Shown: positions 39,644 to 47,845 of the stretch, piece by piece
Layout: every line of letters begins with the position of its first letter
Position numbering within the stretch: the first letter of the stretch is position 1
Assembly: GCF_023698535.1 (NCBI RefSeq)
Contig: NZ_JALJCL010000006.1
Coordinates: 62,001 to 126,000, forward strand
Length of the DNA stretch: 64,000 bases
Direction of reading: 5' to 3'
DNA from: Halorientalis regularis
GTDB lineage: Archaea > Halobacteriota > Halobacteria > Halobacteriales > Haloarculaceae
Position numbers and translations under genes: made by a program
Notes under the pieces: model-generated
What the model was told of the DNA's origin: nothing
Databases searched by the model: none
Seen by the model: only the letters and a program-made list of their open reading frames with translations

Positions 39644-40254
39644 GCCGGCAGGTTGCCACCGTCGGCATCGGCGGCCCGGTCGGCTCCGGGAAGACCTCGC
39701 TGGTCCGGGCGCTGGTCCCGCGACTGCGCGAGGACGGCCTGCAGGTCGGTGTCATCGCCAACGACATCCTCACACAGGAGGACGCGGACGTGCTCCGGGA
39801 ATCCTTCGCGGGCCTGATCCCCCCCGAACTGGTGGCCGGCGTCGAGACGGGAGCCTGCCCCCACACCGGCATCCGGGAGGACCCGTCGATGAACCTGGAG
39901 CAGATCGACCGGTTCCTGGAGATCGAGCCCGACCTCGATCTCGTCTTGCTGGAGAGCGGCGGGGACAACCTCGCGGCCACGTTCAACCCGGAACTGGCCG
40001 ACTACTTCATGTACGTCATCTCGACGGCAGAGGGCGACGACATCCCCCGAAAGCGCGGACCGGGCGTCACCGAGGCCGATCTCCTCGTGATCAACAAGAC
40101 CGACCTGGCACCCCACGTCGGGGCCGACCTGGACCTGATGCTCGACGACGCCGACGAGGTCCGGGACGGACCCGTGGTCACGACCAACTGCAAGACCGAG
40201 GACGGGATCGACGAGGTGGCCGCGGAGATCCAGGGCCAGGTGTTGTTCGCCTGA
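39640..40254 (+). CDS. ureG: urease accessory GTPase UreG
   Basis: The ATG at 39640 overlaps the ureA stop (ATGA). The 204 residues have the P-loop [11 protein letters not shown], the nickel-site Cys-Pro-His in [23 protein letters not shown] and NKTDLA. Delivers nickel to apo-urease with UreD and UreF, using GTP. Confidence 0.95.
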   Translation: MSRQVATVGIGGPVGSGKTSLVRALVPRLREDGLQVGVIANDILTQEDADVLRESFAGLIPPELVAGVETGACPHTGIREDPSMNLEQIDRFLEIEPDLDLVLLESGGDNLAATFNPELADYFMYVISTAEGDDIPRKRGPGVTEADLLVINKTDLAPHVGADLDLMLDDADEVRDGPVVTTNCKTEDGIDEVAAEIQGQVLFA

Positions 40255-40255
40255 G

Positions 40256-41143
40256 ATGGCCGCCACGAGCCCACAGGACGCCTTCGAGGCGTACGCGGCC
40301 GAGCGGCTCCCCCCGGCGGCCGACGGTGCGGTCGGCAAGGAGGGTCGGCTGGACGCGGCCTTCGCCGCCGTCGACGGGGAGACGCGGCTGGTGCAGGACT
40401 ACGCGACCGTCCCCTTCCACCTGACCGGCGGGCTGGACCACGACGAGGCCCTGCCCGACCTGGCGACGGTGTACCTCCAGTCGCCGACCGGTGCGGTGGC
40501 GCAGGGCGACCGCCACGACCTCTCGGTGACGGTCGGCGAGAACGCAAAAGCCCACGTCACGACCGGGAACGCGACGAAGGTCCACGGCATGGACCGCAAC
40601 TACGGCCGCGTGGACGTGGCCCTCTCGGTGGCGGCGGACGGCTATCTCGAGTACCTCCCGGAGCCGACGATCCTGCACGCCGACGCCCGCTACCGCGGCG
40701 AGACGACGCTCTCGGTGGCCGACGGTGCGAGTGCCATCGTGGGCGAGATCGTCGTGCCGGGTCGACTGGCCCGGGACGAGGCCTTCGAGTTCGAGCGCGC
40801 GTACACACGCTTGCAGGCACGCGACCCCGACGGGTTGCTGTTCGAGGACGCCACCGACCTGCACCCGGCAGAGCGCGACCCGCGGCGGCCGGGCGTCATG
40901 GGCGATCACGACGTGCTGGGGACGCTGTACGTCGTCGGCGACGCCGCGGCCGATCCGCTGCACGAACGCGTCGCCGACGCGACGACTGCCCGCGCCGGCG
41001 CGACCGCGCTCCCGAACGACGCAGGCGTGATGGTCCGCGCGCTGGGCGACCGGGGGGCCGTCTCGGGCGCGCTGGACGCCGCGTGGGACGCGGCCCGCCG
41101 GACGCTCGTCGGTGCCCCGGCACCGGAACGGAGGAAGGACTGA
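40256..41143 (+). CDS. ureD: urease accessory protein UreD
   Basis: A 295-residue UreD/UreH scaffold protein. Landmarks are VYLQSPTGAVAQGDRHDLSV, AHVTTGNATKVHGMD and EYLPEPTILHADARY. It forms the UreDFG maturation complex on urease. Its TGA overlaps the ureE ATG by one base. Confidence 0.9.
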   Translation: MAATSPQDAFEAYAAERLPPAADGAVGKEGRLDAAFAAVDGETRLVQDYATVPFHLTGGLDHDEALPDLATVYLQSPTGAVAQGDRHDLSVTVGENAKAHVTTGNATKVHGMDRNYGRVDVALSVAADGYLEYLPEPTILHADARYRGETTLSVADGASAIVGEIVVPGRLARDEAFEFERAYTRLQARDPDGLLFEDATDLHPAERDPRRPGVMGDHDVLGTLYVVGDAAADPLHERVADATTARAGATALPNDAGVMVRALGDRGAVSGALDAAWDAARRTLVGAPAPERRKD

Positions 41144-41796
41144 TGCTGATCAGCGAGTCGGTCCTCGGGAACGTCGCGGACGACGCCGAGCTGCGGGCGG
41201 CGGTCGAGGCGCGTCCGGCCGACGAGGTCGAACGGGTCGTGCTGGACGAGCGCGAGCGCCGGCGCTCGCGGATCCGGACGACCACGGACGCGGGCACCGA
41301 GGTCGGCGTCGTGGTCGAGGACGAGCGCGGCCTCGAACCGGGGGACGTGCTGGTGAACGACGACGAGCGGGTCGTCCTCGTGGAGTTCGCCGACCGCGAG
41401 GCGCTGGTCGTCGCCTTCGAGGGTGGCGACGCCGCGGCGATGGCCCGGGCGGCGGAGCTGGGCCACGCCATCGGCAACCGCCACCGCGATCTGGCTGTCA
41501 GAGACGGCGAGGTGCTGATCGCGCTCGACGCGGACGGCGACCGGACCGTCGAGACGGTCACGGCGATGGTGCCCCAGGGGACCGAAACCCGGCGCGAACG
41601 GGTCGACCCCACGCTGTTCGACGGCGCGGGTTCCGCCGACCACGATCACGGCCACGATAGCGACGACGGTGACGGACACACGCACGACCACGGGAGCGAC
41701 GGCCACACCCACGGGCCGGGGACCCACGATCACGCACCCGGCTTGGACATCCGGACGCTGGGCGAACCGAGCGCGGGCGAGGAGGGCGACGGATGA
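41143..41796 (+). CDS. ureE: urease nickel metallochaperone UreE
   Basis: The ATG at 41143 (MLISESVLGNVADD) gives 217 residues. The C-terminal metal-binding domain contains ELGHAIGNRHRDLAV with the dimer-interface histidine, and the tail is rich in His/Asp/Gly (DHDHGHDSDDGDGHTHDHGS), a nickel store typical of UreE. Overlaps ureF by four bases. Confidence 0.9.
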   Translation: MLISESVLGNVADDAELRAAVEARPADEVERVVLDERERRRSRIRTTTDAGTEVGVVVEDERGLEPGDVLVNDDERVVLVEFADREALVVAFEGGDAAAMARAAELGHAIGNRHRDLAVRDGEVLIALDADGDRTVETVTAMVPQGTETRRERVDPTLFDGAGSADHDHGHDSDDGDGHTHDHGSDGHTHGPGTHDHAPGLDIRTLGEPSAGEEGDG

Positions 41797-42497
41797 CCGA
41801 CGAGTCCCCGGTGGACGAATCGCCGGTCGCGGCGCTGCAGTTCGCGGACTCGTTGCTCCCGGCGGGGTCGTTCACGACCTCCTACGGGGTCGAGCAGTTC
41901 GTGGCGGCCGACGAGATTACGGACGCCGACGACCTGCAGGCGCTGGTCGAGACCTACCTCGACCGGCAGATCGGGCCCTGTGACATGGTGGTCGTCGCGG
42001 CGGCCCACGAGGCGGCGAGCGACGGCGATCACGACGAACTCCGGCGCGTCGACCGGCGGTGTTCGGCGGCACAGTTGCCCGCGGAGTTCCGCGAGAGTTC
42101 GACCCGGACCGGCGGGCAGTTGTGCTCGCTGGTGGCCGAGACCGAGGACGCTCCGTTCCTGGCGGCCTACGACGAGACCGTGGAAGCCGGGGACGCGCCG
42201 GGCAACTACGCGGCCGTCCTCGGCGCGGTCGCCGCCTGCACCGGGATGACTGCGCGCGAGGCGGCCATGGTCCAGGGGTACTCGTTCGTCACGGACCTCG
42301 TGGCGGCGGCCCAGCGCGTCCTCCGGATCGGGCACACCGACGTGCAACGGATCGTCACCGAGAGCCGCCCCGCCATCGTCGCCGCGTGGGAGGCGAACGA
42401 GGACCGGACCGTCGACGAGTTGAGCCCGTTTGCACCGCTGGTCGACGTACTGTCGGCGGAACACGAGCGCGCCGAGCGCCGACTGTTCCTCAGTTGA
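41793..42497 (+). CDS. ureF: urease accessory protein UreF
   Basis: A 234-residue all-helical UreF with LQFADSLLPAGSFTTSYGVEQF near the N-terminus and YSFVTDLVAAAQRVLRIGHT later. Acts as an activating partner of UreG in nickel insertion. Last gene of ureBCAGDEF. Confidence 0.9.
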   Translation: MTDESPVDESPVAALQFADSLLPAGSFTTSYGVEQFVAADEITDADDLQALVETYLDRQIGPCDMVVVAAAHEAASDGDHDELRRVDRRCSAAQLPAEFRESSTRTGGQLCSLVAETEDAPFLAAYDETVEAGDAPGNYAAVLGAVAACTGMTAREAAMVQGYSFVTDLVAAAQRVLRIGHTDVQRIVTESRPAIVAAWEANEDRTVDELSPFAPLVDVLSAEHERAERRLFLS

Positions 42498-42990
42498 GCC
42501 CACCACGTGGTTCCGACGGTCGGAGAGTATTCGACGAACGTTTCCTCAGATTCTGTTCAGTGACTGTTTCGAAAAAAGTCCGCCACCGTATTCGGTCTGC
42601 TTCGACGAACATCCGGACGGTGGTGACCGAACGCTGTATCAGGATAAATCATGAAGGTTTATACTACTGGGAGTCACATGGCGAAACGAAGACGACAGAG
42701 CTACTATGACTCGGCCTCGATCCAACGAAATCGACCCGATGGTGCCCGAGCTCGCAGCCGCGACCGACCGGACCGACAGTGGGGGACGCGTAGCGTCCGA
42801 CGGGGGCGTCGCTCGGGCGGCGGAGGCGGACGCGCCGCTGGTGCCCGACCTCACCTGAGTCGGTGGATGGACTCTTTTCGGTCGTCGCAGGACCGGGAGC
42901 TTCGCCGCTGGCGCTGTAACGGGCCGGTTGTGGAGCGAGTCCCGGTTCGCAAGCACAACCTTTGATTACCCACTCGCTGTAGCCGAATGT
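42498..42990 (+). other. gap after the urease operon
   Basis: Contains a TATA-like GTTTATACTAC (~42657) and one candidate small gene (42706-42858). Arginine-rich alternative frames in the same stretch look like shadows. AACCTTTGATTACC (~42957-42970) is a possible promoter for the following gene. Confidence 0.35.
42706..42858 (+). CDS. possible 50-residue acidic small protein
   Basis: The frame starts MTRPRSNEIDPMVPELAAAT and continues with acidic, alanine-rich composition typical of haloarchaeal proteins, unlike the basic overlapping frame. A TATA-like element lies ~45 bases upstream. No family recognised; a palindrome (GGACGC-GTA-GCGTCC) lies within it. Confidence 0.35.
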   Translation: MTRPRSNEIDPMVPELAAATDRTDSGGRVASDGGVARAAEADAPLVPDLT

Positions 42991-43284
42991 ATGGGGTCTG
43001 ATCGGAACGACGACGGCGGCGAGGAGGGGGGCCGGTTCCGGGCGACGTGGAATCCGGACGATCCGGACTCACTGACCGACACCATCGTCAACACGGTCGC
43101 CGAAGCGCGCGGCGTCGACGGGATGGAACTCTCCGAACTGCTCAACGACGTCCTCGACCCGGACGCGCTCGCCCGCGTGCTCGCGTCGGGGTCCGGAACG
43201 GTCACCGTGACGTTCACGCTGGACGGACAGTCGGTGACGGTCGACAGCGAGGGCTCCGTCATCGTCGAACCGGCGGCGGAGTGA
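42991..43284 (+). CDS. HalOD1-domain protein
   Basis: The ATG at 42991 (MGSDRNDDGGEEGG) gives 97 residues. Residues ~25-95 match the haloarchaeal HalOD1 output-domain pattern (SLTDTIVNTVAEARGVDGME, LSELLNDVLDPDALARVL, then VTVTFTLDGQSVTVDSEGSV). Such domains occur alone or after receiver and PAS domains; the biochemical role is unknown. Confidence 0.75.
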   Translation: MGSDRNDDGGEEGGRFRATWNPDDPDSLTDTIVNTVAEARGVDGMELSELLNDVLDPDALARVLASGSGTVTVTFTLDGQSVTVDSEGSVIVEPAAE

Positions 43285-43379
43285 GTCCGGGCGAAGCGAG
43301 CCGGTTTTCCCGCGACGATCACAGGACCCGTCGCGGTCGTCTCGAAAACCGTTTACCGCCGGCCCGCTCTCGGGGCAGT

Positions 43380-43826
43380 ATGGGACTGCTGGATCGGCTG
43401 GGAGCCGGCAACGGGCCAGTACGGGTGGGTCTGTTCGTCGACGGCCCGAACGTCCTGCGTTCGGAGTTCGACGTGGACCTCGCGGATATCCGCGCCGTGG
43501 CCGGCGAGCGTGGCCGACTCGCCATCACGCGACTCTACCTCGACGAGAACGCGACGCCGGGCCTGATCCAGGCCGCCGAGGCCAACGGCTTCGAGGTCGC
43601 GACGACCAGCGGCGACGTGGACGTGAAACTGGCGGTCGATGCGACCGCCGCGGCCGCCGAGGGCGACATCGACCTGCTTGCCATCGCCTCCCGCGACACG
43701 GATTTCAAGCCCGTCGTCGAGGCCGCCGCTCGCCGGGGGGTCGAGACCTTCGCCATCGCACCCGGCGAGTACGGCCGCTCGGACGCGCTCCGGACCGCCG
43801 CCCACGACGCCGTGACGCTGGAGTGA
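43380..43826 (+). CDS. NYN-domain (LabA/DUF88-like) putative ribonuclease
   Basis: The ATG at 43380 gives 148 residues. The PIN-like NYN fold is indicated by the first acidic strand VGLFVDGPNVL, the central KLAVDATAAA and the SRDTDFKPVVEAAARRGVET region, three acidic clusters expected to bind metal. Likely an RNA-processing nuclease. TATA-like CCGTTTACC lies ~30 bases upstream. Confidence 0.8.
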   Translation: MGLLDRLGAGNGPVRVGLFVDGPNVLRSEFDVDLADIRAVAGERGRLAITRLYLDENATPGLIQAAEANGFEVATTSGDVDVKLAVDATAAAAEGDIDLLAIASRDTDFKPVVEAAARRGVETFAIAPGEYGRSDALRTAAHDAVTLE

Positions 43827-43866
43827 CGGCGGAAGATTCAACAGTATAAATTCACTATAAATTCTC

Positions 43867-44061
43867 ATGAGCAGGACGTCGATCCCGGTTGATCACGAGA
43901 CCAAGGAGCGACTCGATAGACTCAAGAAAGACGACGAAACGTGGGACGAGTTTCTGGAACGGACGGCGCTGAGTGACGAGCCTATCGAGAAGGGCTTCCT
44001 CTCCGAGGAGGGGGCGGAGGCAGCGAAAGAGAACATTCGGAAGACACGTGAGAGCTTCTGA
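43867..44061 (+). CDS. VapB-like antitoxin
   Basis: A 64-residue protein beginning with a short strand and helices (SIPVDHETKERLDRLKKDDE, TWDEFLERTA) as in the small archaeal antitoxins paired with PIN toxins. Its stop is immediately followed by the ATG of the PIN gene. Probably neutralises and autoregulates the toxin. Confidence 0.75.
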   Translation: MSRTSIPVDHETKERLDRLKKDDETWDEFLERTALSDEPIEKGFLSEEGAEAAKENIRKTRESF

Positions 44062-44454
44062 ATGCTCTTTCTCGATAGTTCGACGCTCATCGCCTATAGC
44101 AACGACGTGACCGAAGTAGTGGAGTACGTCGACGACGAAGGACGACTGTTCACCGCTTCGATCTGCGTGTACGAGGTCGTCGAGGGAGAGATGTGGGCGA
44201 CTGGGAAAAGCGCCCACGTCGTCAGGCAAGGGTTCGGTGGCGTGCAGTCGGTCGACCTGAACGAAACCATCGCGATGGAGGCCGCGAGAATACAGAACGA
44301 GTTGCGGGGAGACGGTGCAGAGATGGCCGTCAGGGACCTCTTGATCGCGGCGACGGCCAGATCGACCGGTGCGGAACTCGTCGTTGCGGACTCGGACTTC
44401 GAGACCGAGCATCTGACCGATTTGATGACAGTGACGAACCTGGCGAGCGAGTAG
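44062..44454 (+). CDS. PIN-domain toxin (VapC-like)
   Basis: A 130-residue PIN ribonuclease with the acidic residues of the active site in MLFLDSSTLIAY, VYEVVEGEM, AVRDLLIAAT and VVADSDFE. Adjacent to the antitoxin with zero spacing. Probable target is tRNA or rRNA, by family analogy. Confidence 0.82.
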   Translation: MLFLDSSTLIAYSNDVTEVVEYVDDEGRLFTASICVYEVVEGEMWATGKSAHVVRQGFGGVQSVDLNETIAMEAARIQNELRGDGAEMAVRDLLIAATARSTGAELVVADSDFETEHLTDLMTVTNLASE

Positions 44455-44485
44455 AGAGATCGAGCGTCCGGTTCCCGTAGTACGC

Positions 44486-45526
44486 TTACCCCGCCGGCAG
44501 GATGCCCACGATGACGCCCGCGGATTCGAGCACCACCCAGACGACGAAGACGACGTATGCCAGGAGCAGGCTGTAGGATTCGAGCTGTGTGAGCGAGAGG
44601 TCGGTCCGGAGGACGGTAAAGAGGTGGATGGTCGCCAGCGTGAGGACGGCGAACATCGGGACGGCCATCGCGAAGTCGATCGAGGCCGAGCCGACGATGA
44701 GGACGCCGACGGGAATCGCCACGAGCAGGTCGAACGTATTCGAGCCCAGCACGTTCGCGACGGAAGCGACCCCGCGGTCGTCCTGTGCCGCCCGGATGCT
44801 CACCAGCGCGTCGGGGAGACTCGTCGCCGCGGCGATGACCGTCACACCCATGATGAACTCCGGCACGCCCAGCGCGGCCCCGATCAGGTCGACTGAGTGG
44901 ACCAGTCGCTCGACGGCGATCAGGATCACCACGAGACCGGCCGCCAGAAAGCCCCACTCCTTCCGGACCGCGATGTCCGCGATCCCGTCGGTGTCGGCCA
45001 CGTAGTCGCCGGTGTCCTGCATCTGGATGAAGATGTACAGGCCGTAGAGCCCGATGGGGATCATCGCCAGCGGCCGCGTCACGAAGCCGGCGAGGTCTGG
45101 CGCGCCCGCGGTGGTGTCGGGGTAGTAGATGACCGCCAGCGCGAACGTGATCACCAGCACCGAGACCGCGAGCATGTAGAACTGTGCCTCCTTGTACACC
45201 AGCGTCCGATTGGCCTCGATCTGGTCGTCCTTCGCGATGCCCGACAGCGCGGGGATCACGAGGATGTTGAAGATCGCCGAACCCACGATGGCCCCGACGC
45301 CGAGTTCGATGGAGTCGGTCAGGATGGCGGCAAAGACCACGGAGGCGAGTTCCGGGAAGCTGGAGCCGACGGCGGTCACGATGGCTCCCTGCACGACCTG
45401 TGGCAGGCCGTAGTACGTCGAGAGTTCCTCGCTGGCCTCTTCGAGCCAGCCGCTCCCGATCCAAATGCCGACAGTCGCCACGACGACGATCCCGATGTCG
45501 ACCAGTGAGACGCCGGCCTCGCTCAT
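44486..45526 (-). CDS. CaCA-family Na+/Ca2+ exchanger
   Basis: The ATG at 45526 (MSEAGVSLVDIGIVVVA) gives 346 residues with ~10 helices and both alpha repeats: AVGSSFPELASV...GAIVGSAIFN and AAATSLPDALVSI...NVLGSNTFD. The acidic residues in both repeats form the ion site. Likely exports Ca2+ in exchange for Na+. Confidence 0.88.
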   Translation of the reverse strand: MSEAGVSLVDIGIVVVATVGIWIGSGWLEEASEELSTYYGLPQVVQGAIVTAVGSSFPELASVVFAAILTDSIELGVGAIVGSAIFNILVIPALSGIAKDDQIEANRTLVYKEAQFYMLAVSVLVITFALAVIYYPDTTAGAPDLAGFVTRPLAMIPIGLYGLYIFIQMQDTGDYVADTDGIADIAVRKEWGFLAAGLVVILIAVERLVHSVDLIGAALGVPEFIMGVTVIAAATSLPDALVSIRAAQDDRGVASVANVLGSNTFDLLVAIPVGVLIVGSASIDFAMAVPMFAVLTLATIHLFTVLRTDLSLTQLESYSLLLAYVVFVVWVVLESAGVIVGILPAG

Positions 45527-45690
45527 CGAGTGAACGGTCAGATGGCAGGTCAATAGGTATTCCGCCGGTCGGGACGACCCCGGTAGGGAGACGCTGCGTC
45601 GTACAGGTAGAAACCTGGGAAGCTCGGATCCCCCGCGGCTGGCGTTGCCCGAGACGAACGGTTTTTGCGCCGGGCGCGACCAGGACGGGT

Positions 45691-46533
45691 ATGGACGACC
45701 TCGACACGCCGGTACTGGACGATCACCTGCATCTGGACCCGGTCAACGGACGCAACACGGAAGCCGTCGAGGAGTTCGCGGACCACGGTGGGACCCACCT
45801 GCTGGTCCTCAACAAACCCTCCTGGGGCCTCGGCGTCGAAGTCGAGGACGCCGAGGACTTCCGGGAGGTGTTCGACCTCACGGTGCAGGCAGTGGAGGAC
45901 GCCACCGAGGTCCTGGACGGCCGGGCCTGGCCCGTGCTCGGGGTCCACCCGGCGCTGATCTCGCAGTTGCTCGACCGGGGCTACGAACCCGAGGAGGCCC
46001 GCGACCTGATGCAGGCGGGGCTGGACGTGGCCGCCGAGTACGTCGCCGAGGGGCCGGCGCTGGCCATCAAGTCCGGCCGGCCCCACTACGACGTGGACGA
46101 GGCGGTGTGGGCGGCCTCGAACGACGTGATGAAACACGCCTTCGAGCTGGGCGGGGAGGTCGGCTGTGCCGTCCAGTTGCACACGGAGGGCGGCGAGGAC
46201 TTCGCCGACGTCGCCGAGTGGGCCGAGGACCGCGGCCTCCCGCGCGAGCGCGTGGTGAAACACTACTCCGGTGGCCGGATGGAAGGGCCCGTCCCGAGCG
46301 TCCTCGCCGACAAGGACGAACTCGAAGTCGCGGTCGAGCGCGGCGAGCCGTTCATGATGGAGACGGACTTCATCGACGACCCGGATCGGCCGGGTGCGGT
46401 GCTGGGGCCGAAGACCGTGCCCCGCCGCGTGCGCTGGCTCTTGGAGGAGGGTCACGACGAGGCGATCCGCAACGCCCACGTCGAGACGCCCGCGCGGGTG
46501 TACGGTATCGACACCGAGGCGACGCTGGAGTGA
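45691..46533 (+). CDS. TatD-related metal-dependent hydrolase
   Basis: The ATG at 45691 gives 280 residues of the amidohydrolase-like TIM-barrel type: metal motif DDHLHLDP, later VQLHTEGGE, VVKHYSGG and METDFIDDP. The pattern fits archaeal TatD-related hydrolases. A nuclease role is possible, but the substrate is not evident. Confidence 0.8.
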   Translation: MDDLDTPVLDDHLHLDPVNGRNTEAVEEFADHGGTHLLVLNKPSWGLGVEVEDAEDFREVFDLTVQAVEDATEVLDGRAWPVLGVHPALISQLLDRGYEPEEARDLMQAGLDVAAEYVAEGPALAIKSGRPHYDVDEAVWAASNDVMKHAFELGGEVGCAVQLHTEGGEDFADVAEWAEDRGLPRERVVKHYSGGRMEGPVPSVLADKDELEVAVERGEPFMMETDFIDDPDRPGAVLGPKTVPRRVRWLLEEGHDEAIRNAHVETPARVYGIDTEATLE

Positions 46534-46668
46534 GATCGGTGCTCGTGGCTGCCTTGGCGGTTTAGGTCCCAGCGGACACGGTTTCGTCGTATTCGGGAGG
46601 TCCCACCGCAGTCGGTCGGGGTGTGTTGACCTCGAAGTCTTTAACCCCGGCCGTACATAGGGGCAGGT

Positions 46669-47256
46669 ATGAGCGATAGCGACCCGCCGGGGACGTTTTA
46701 CACCGAGGAGCGGTGGCAAAACTGGATCGAGCGGATCGACGAGGAGGAGATCGACCCCGAAGACGAAGACTCCGCGCGGCTCCTGCTCAACCTGCAGGAC
46801 GACACGGCCATCGCGGTCGCGAAGATCATCACGGCCTACGAGGACGGCGACATCGAGGCCGAGGCGGCCCGCGAGAAACTCGAAGACATCCGGGAGATCG
46901 TCCTCTCGGAGGTCCAGCTGGACGACGAGGAGAAGCTAATGCTCGTCGACGGCGTCCAGACCTCGCTCGTCTGTGTCTTCTACGCGGCAGAGGAGTACGT
47001 CGCCGGCGGCGTCGCCGAGGACGGGAGCATCGAGGAGTACGTCCGCGCGGCCGCCGACGCCGAGGCCGAAGAGGACCCCGACGCGGCGCTTGGCTACTGC
47101 GCGCAGGCCGGGACCCGCATCATCGACGGCGACGAACTGTCGATGGAACTGGCCGAGGAACTGGAGTTCGGGCTGGTGGCCGAGTGGGTCAACGGGCTGG
47201 ACAGCCTCCAGACGGCGATGAGTGACCCCGAGGTCGTCGAAGAGGACGAGGACTGA
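46669..47256 (+). CDS. DUF2150-family protein
   Basis: A 195-residue, strongly acidic, mostly helical protein beginning TFYTEERWQNWIERIDEEEI, which matches the haloarchaeal DUF2150 family. Function unknown. No operon partner. Confidence 0.75.
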   Translation: MSDSDPPGTFYTEERWQNWIERIDEEEIDPEDEDSARLLLNLQDDTAIAVAKIITAYEDGDIEAEAAREKLEDIREIVLSEVQLDDEEKLMLVDGVQTSLVCVFYAAEEYVAGGVAEDGSIEEYVRAAADAEAEEDPDAALGYCAQAGTRIIDGDELSMELAEELEFGLVAEWVNGLDSLQTAMSDPEVVEEDED

Positions 47257-47351
47257 GCGGGACTGGACGCTGACGTGGTCGGCACGCGGGTCGTGGCATC
47301 GATACGTCCACAATACTATTGCGCGTCGGGCGACGAAGGTCCGTATCTCGG

Positions 47352-47759
47352 ATGTCCCGCAGTCGTGCCCAGTCGGAAGTCGTCGGCGTCGTCATTCTGA
47401 TCGGCGTCGTGGTCACGATGGTCGGGATCGTGAGCGTCGTAATTCTCTCTGATGCCGGGACCGACGGGTCGGTACTGGCAGACGTGTCCGTCGAGGCCAA
47501 CGGGACACACCTACAGATCGTACACATGGGTGGGGACGAAATCCCGATCGACGACCTCGAGGTCGTCCTCGACGGGACCGACGAAGCGGACCGTATTCGT
47601 GTCGACCCCACGAACGTGACCGGCGGCGACGGTCAGTTCGGCCCGGGGGACCGGCTCGTGCGGACACACGGCCTCGCGGGTGACCGGGCCAGAATCGTCG
47701 TCGTCCACAGTGGCGAGAACGCCGTCGTCGCGGAGGCGACGGTCACGCTCGACGGGTGA
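47352..47759 (+). CDS. archaeal type IV pilin-like protein
   Basis: The ATG at 47352 gives 135 residues beginning MSRSRAQSEVVGVVILIGVV. The short basic leader, then SEVVGVV and an uninterrupted hydrophobic helix, is the class III signal of archaeal pilins, processed before the hydrophobic stretch by PibD. The C-terminal domain is beta-rich. Followed closely by another pilin-like surface protein. Confidence 0.78.
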   Translation: MSRSRAQSEVVGVVILIGVVVTMVGIVSVVILSDAGTDGSVLADVSVEANGTHLQIVHMGGDEIPIDDLEVVLDGTDEADRIRVDPTNVTGGDGQFGPGDRLVRTHGLAGDRARIVVVHSGENAVVAEATVTLDG

Positions 47760-47845
47760 GAGCGACCGAGATCGCCCAGCAGGTGTGTTTCGGCCTCGGG
47801 AACAGCCACACAAGTTTTACTCTCAGCGGTTATAGGGTCGAAGAC

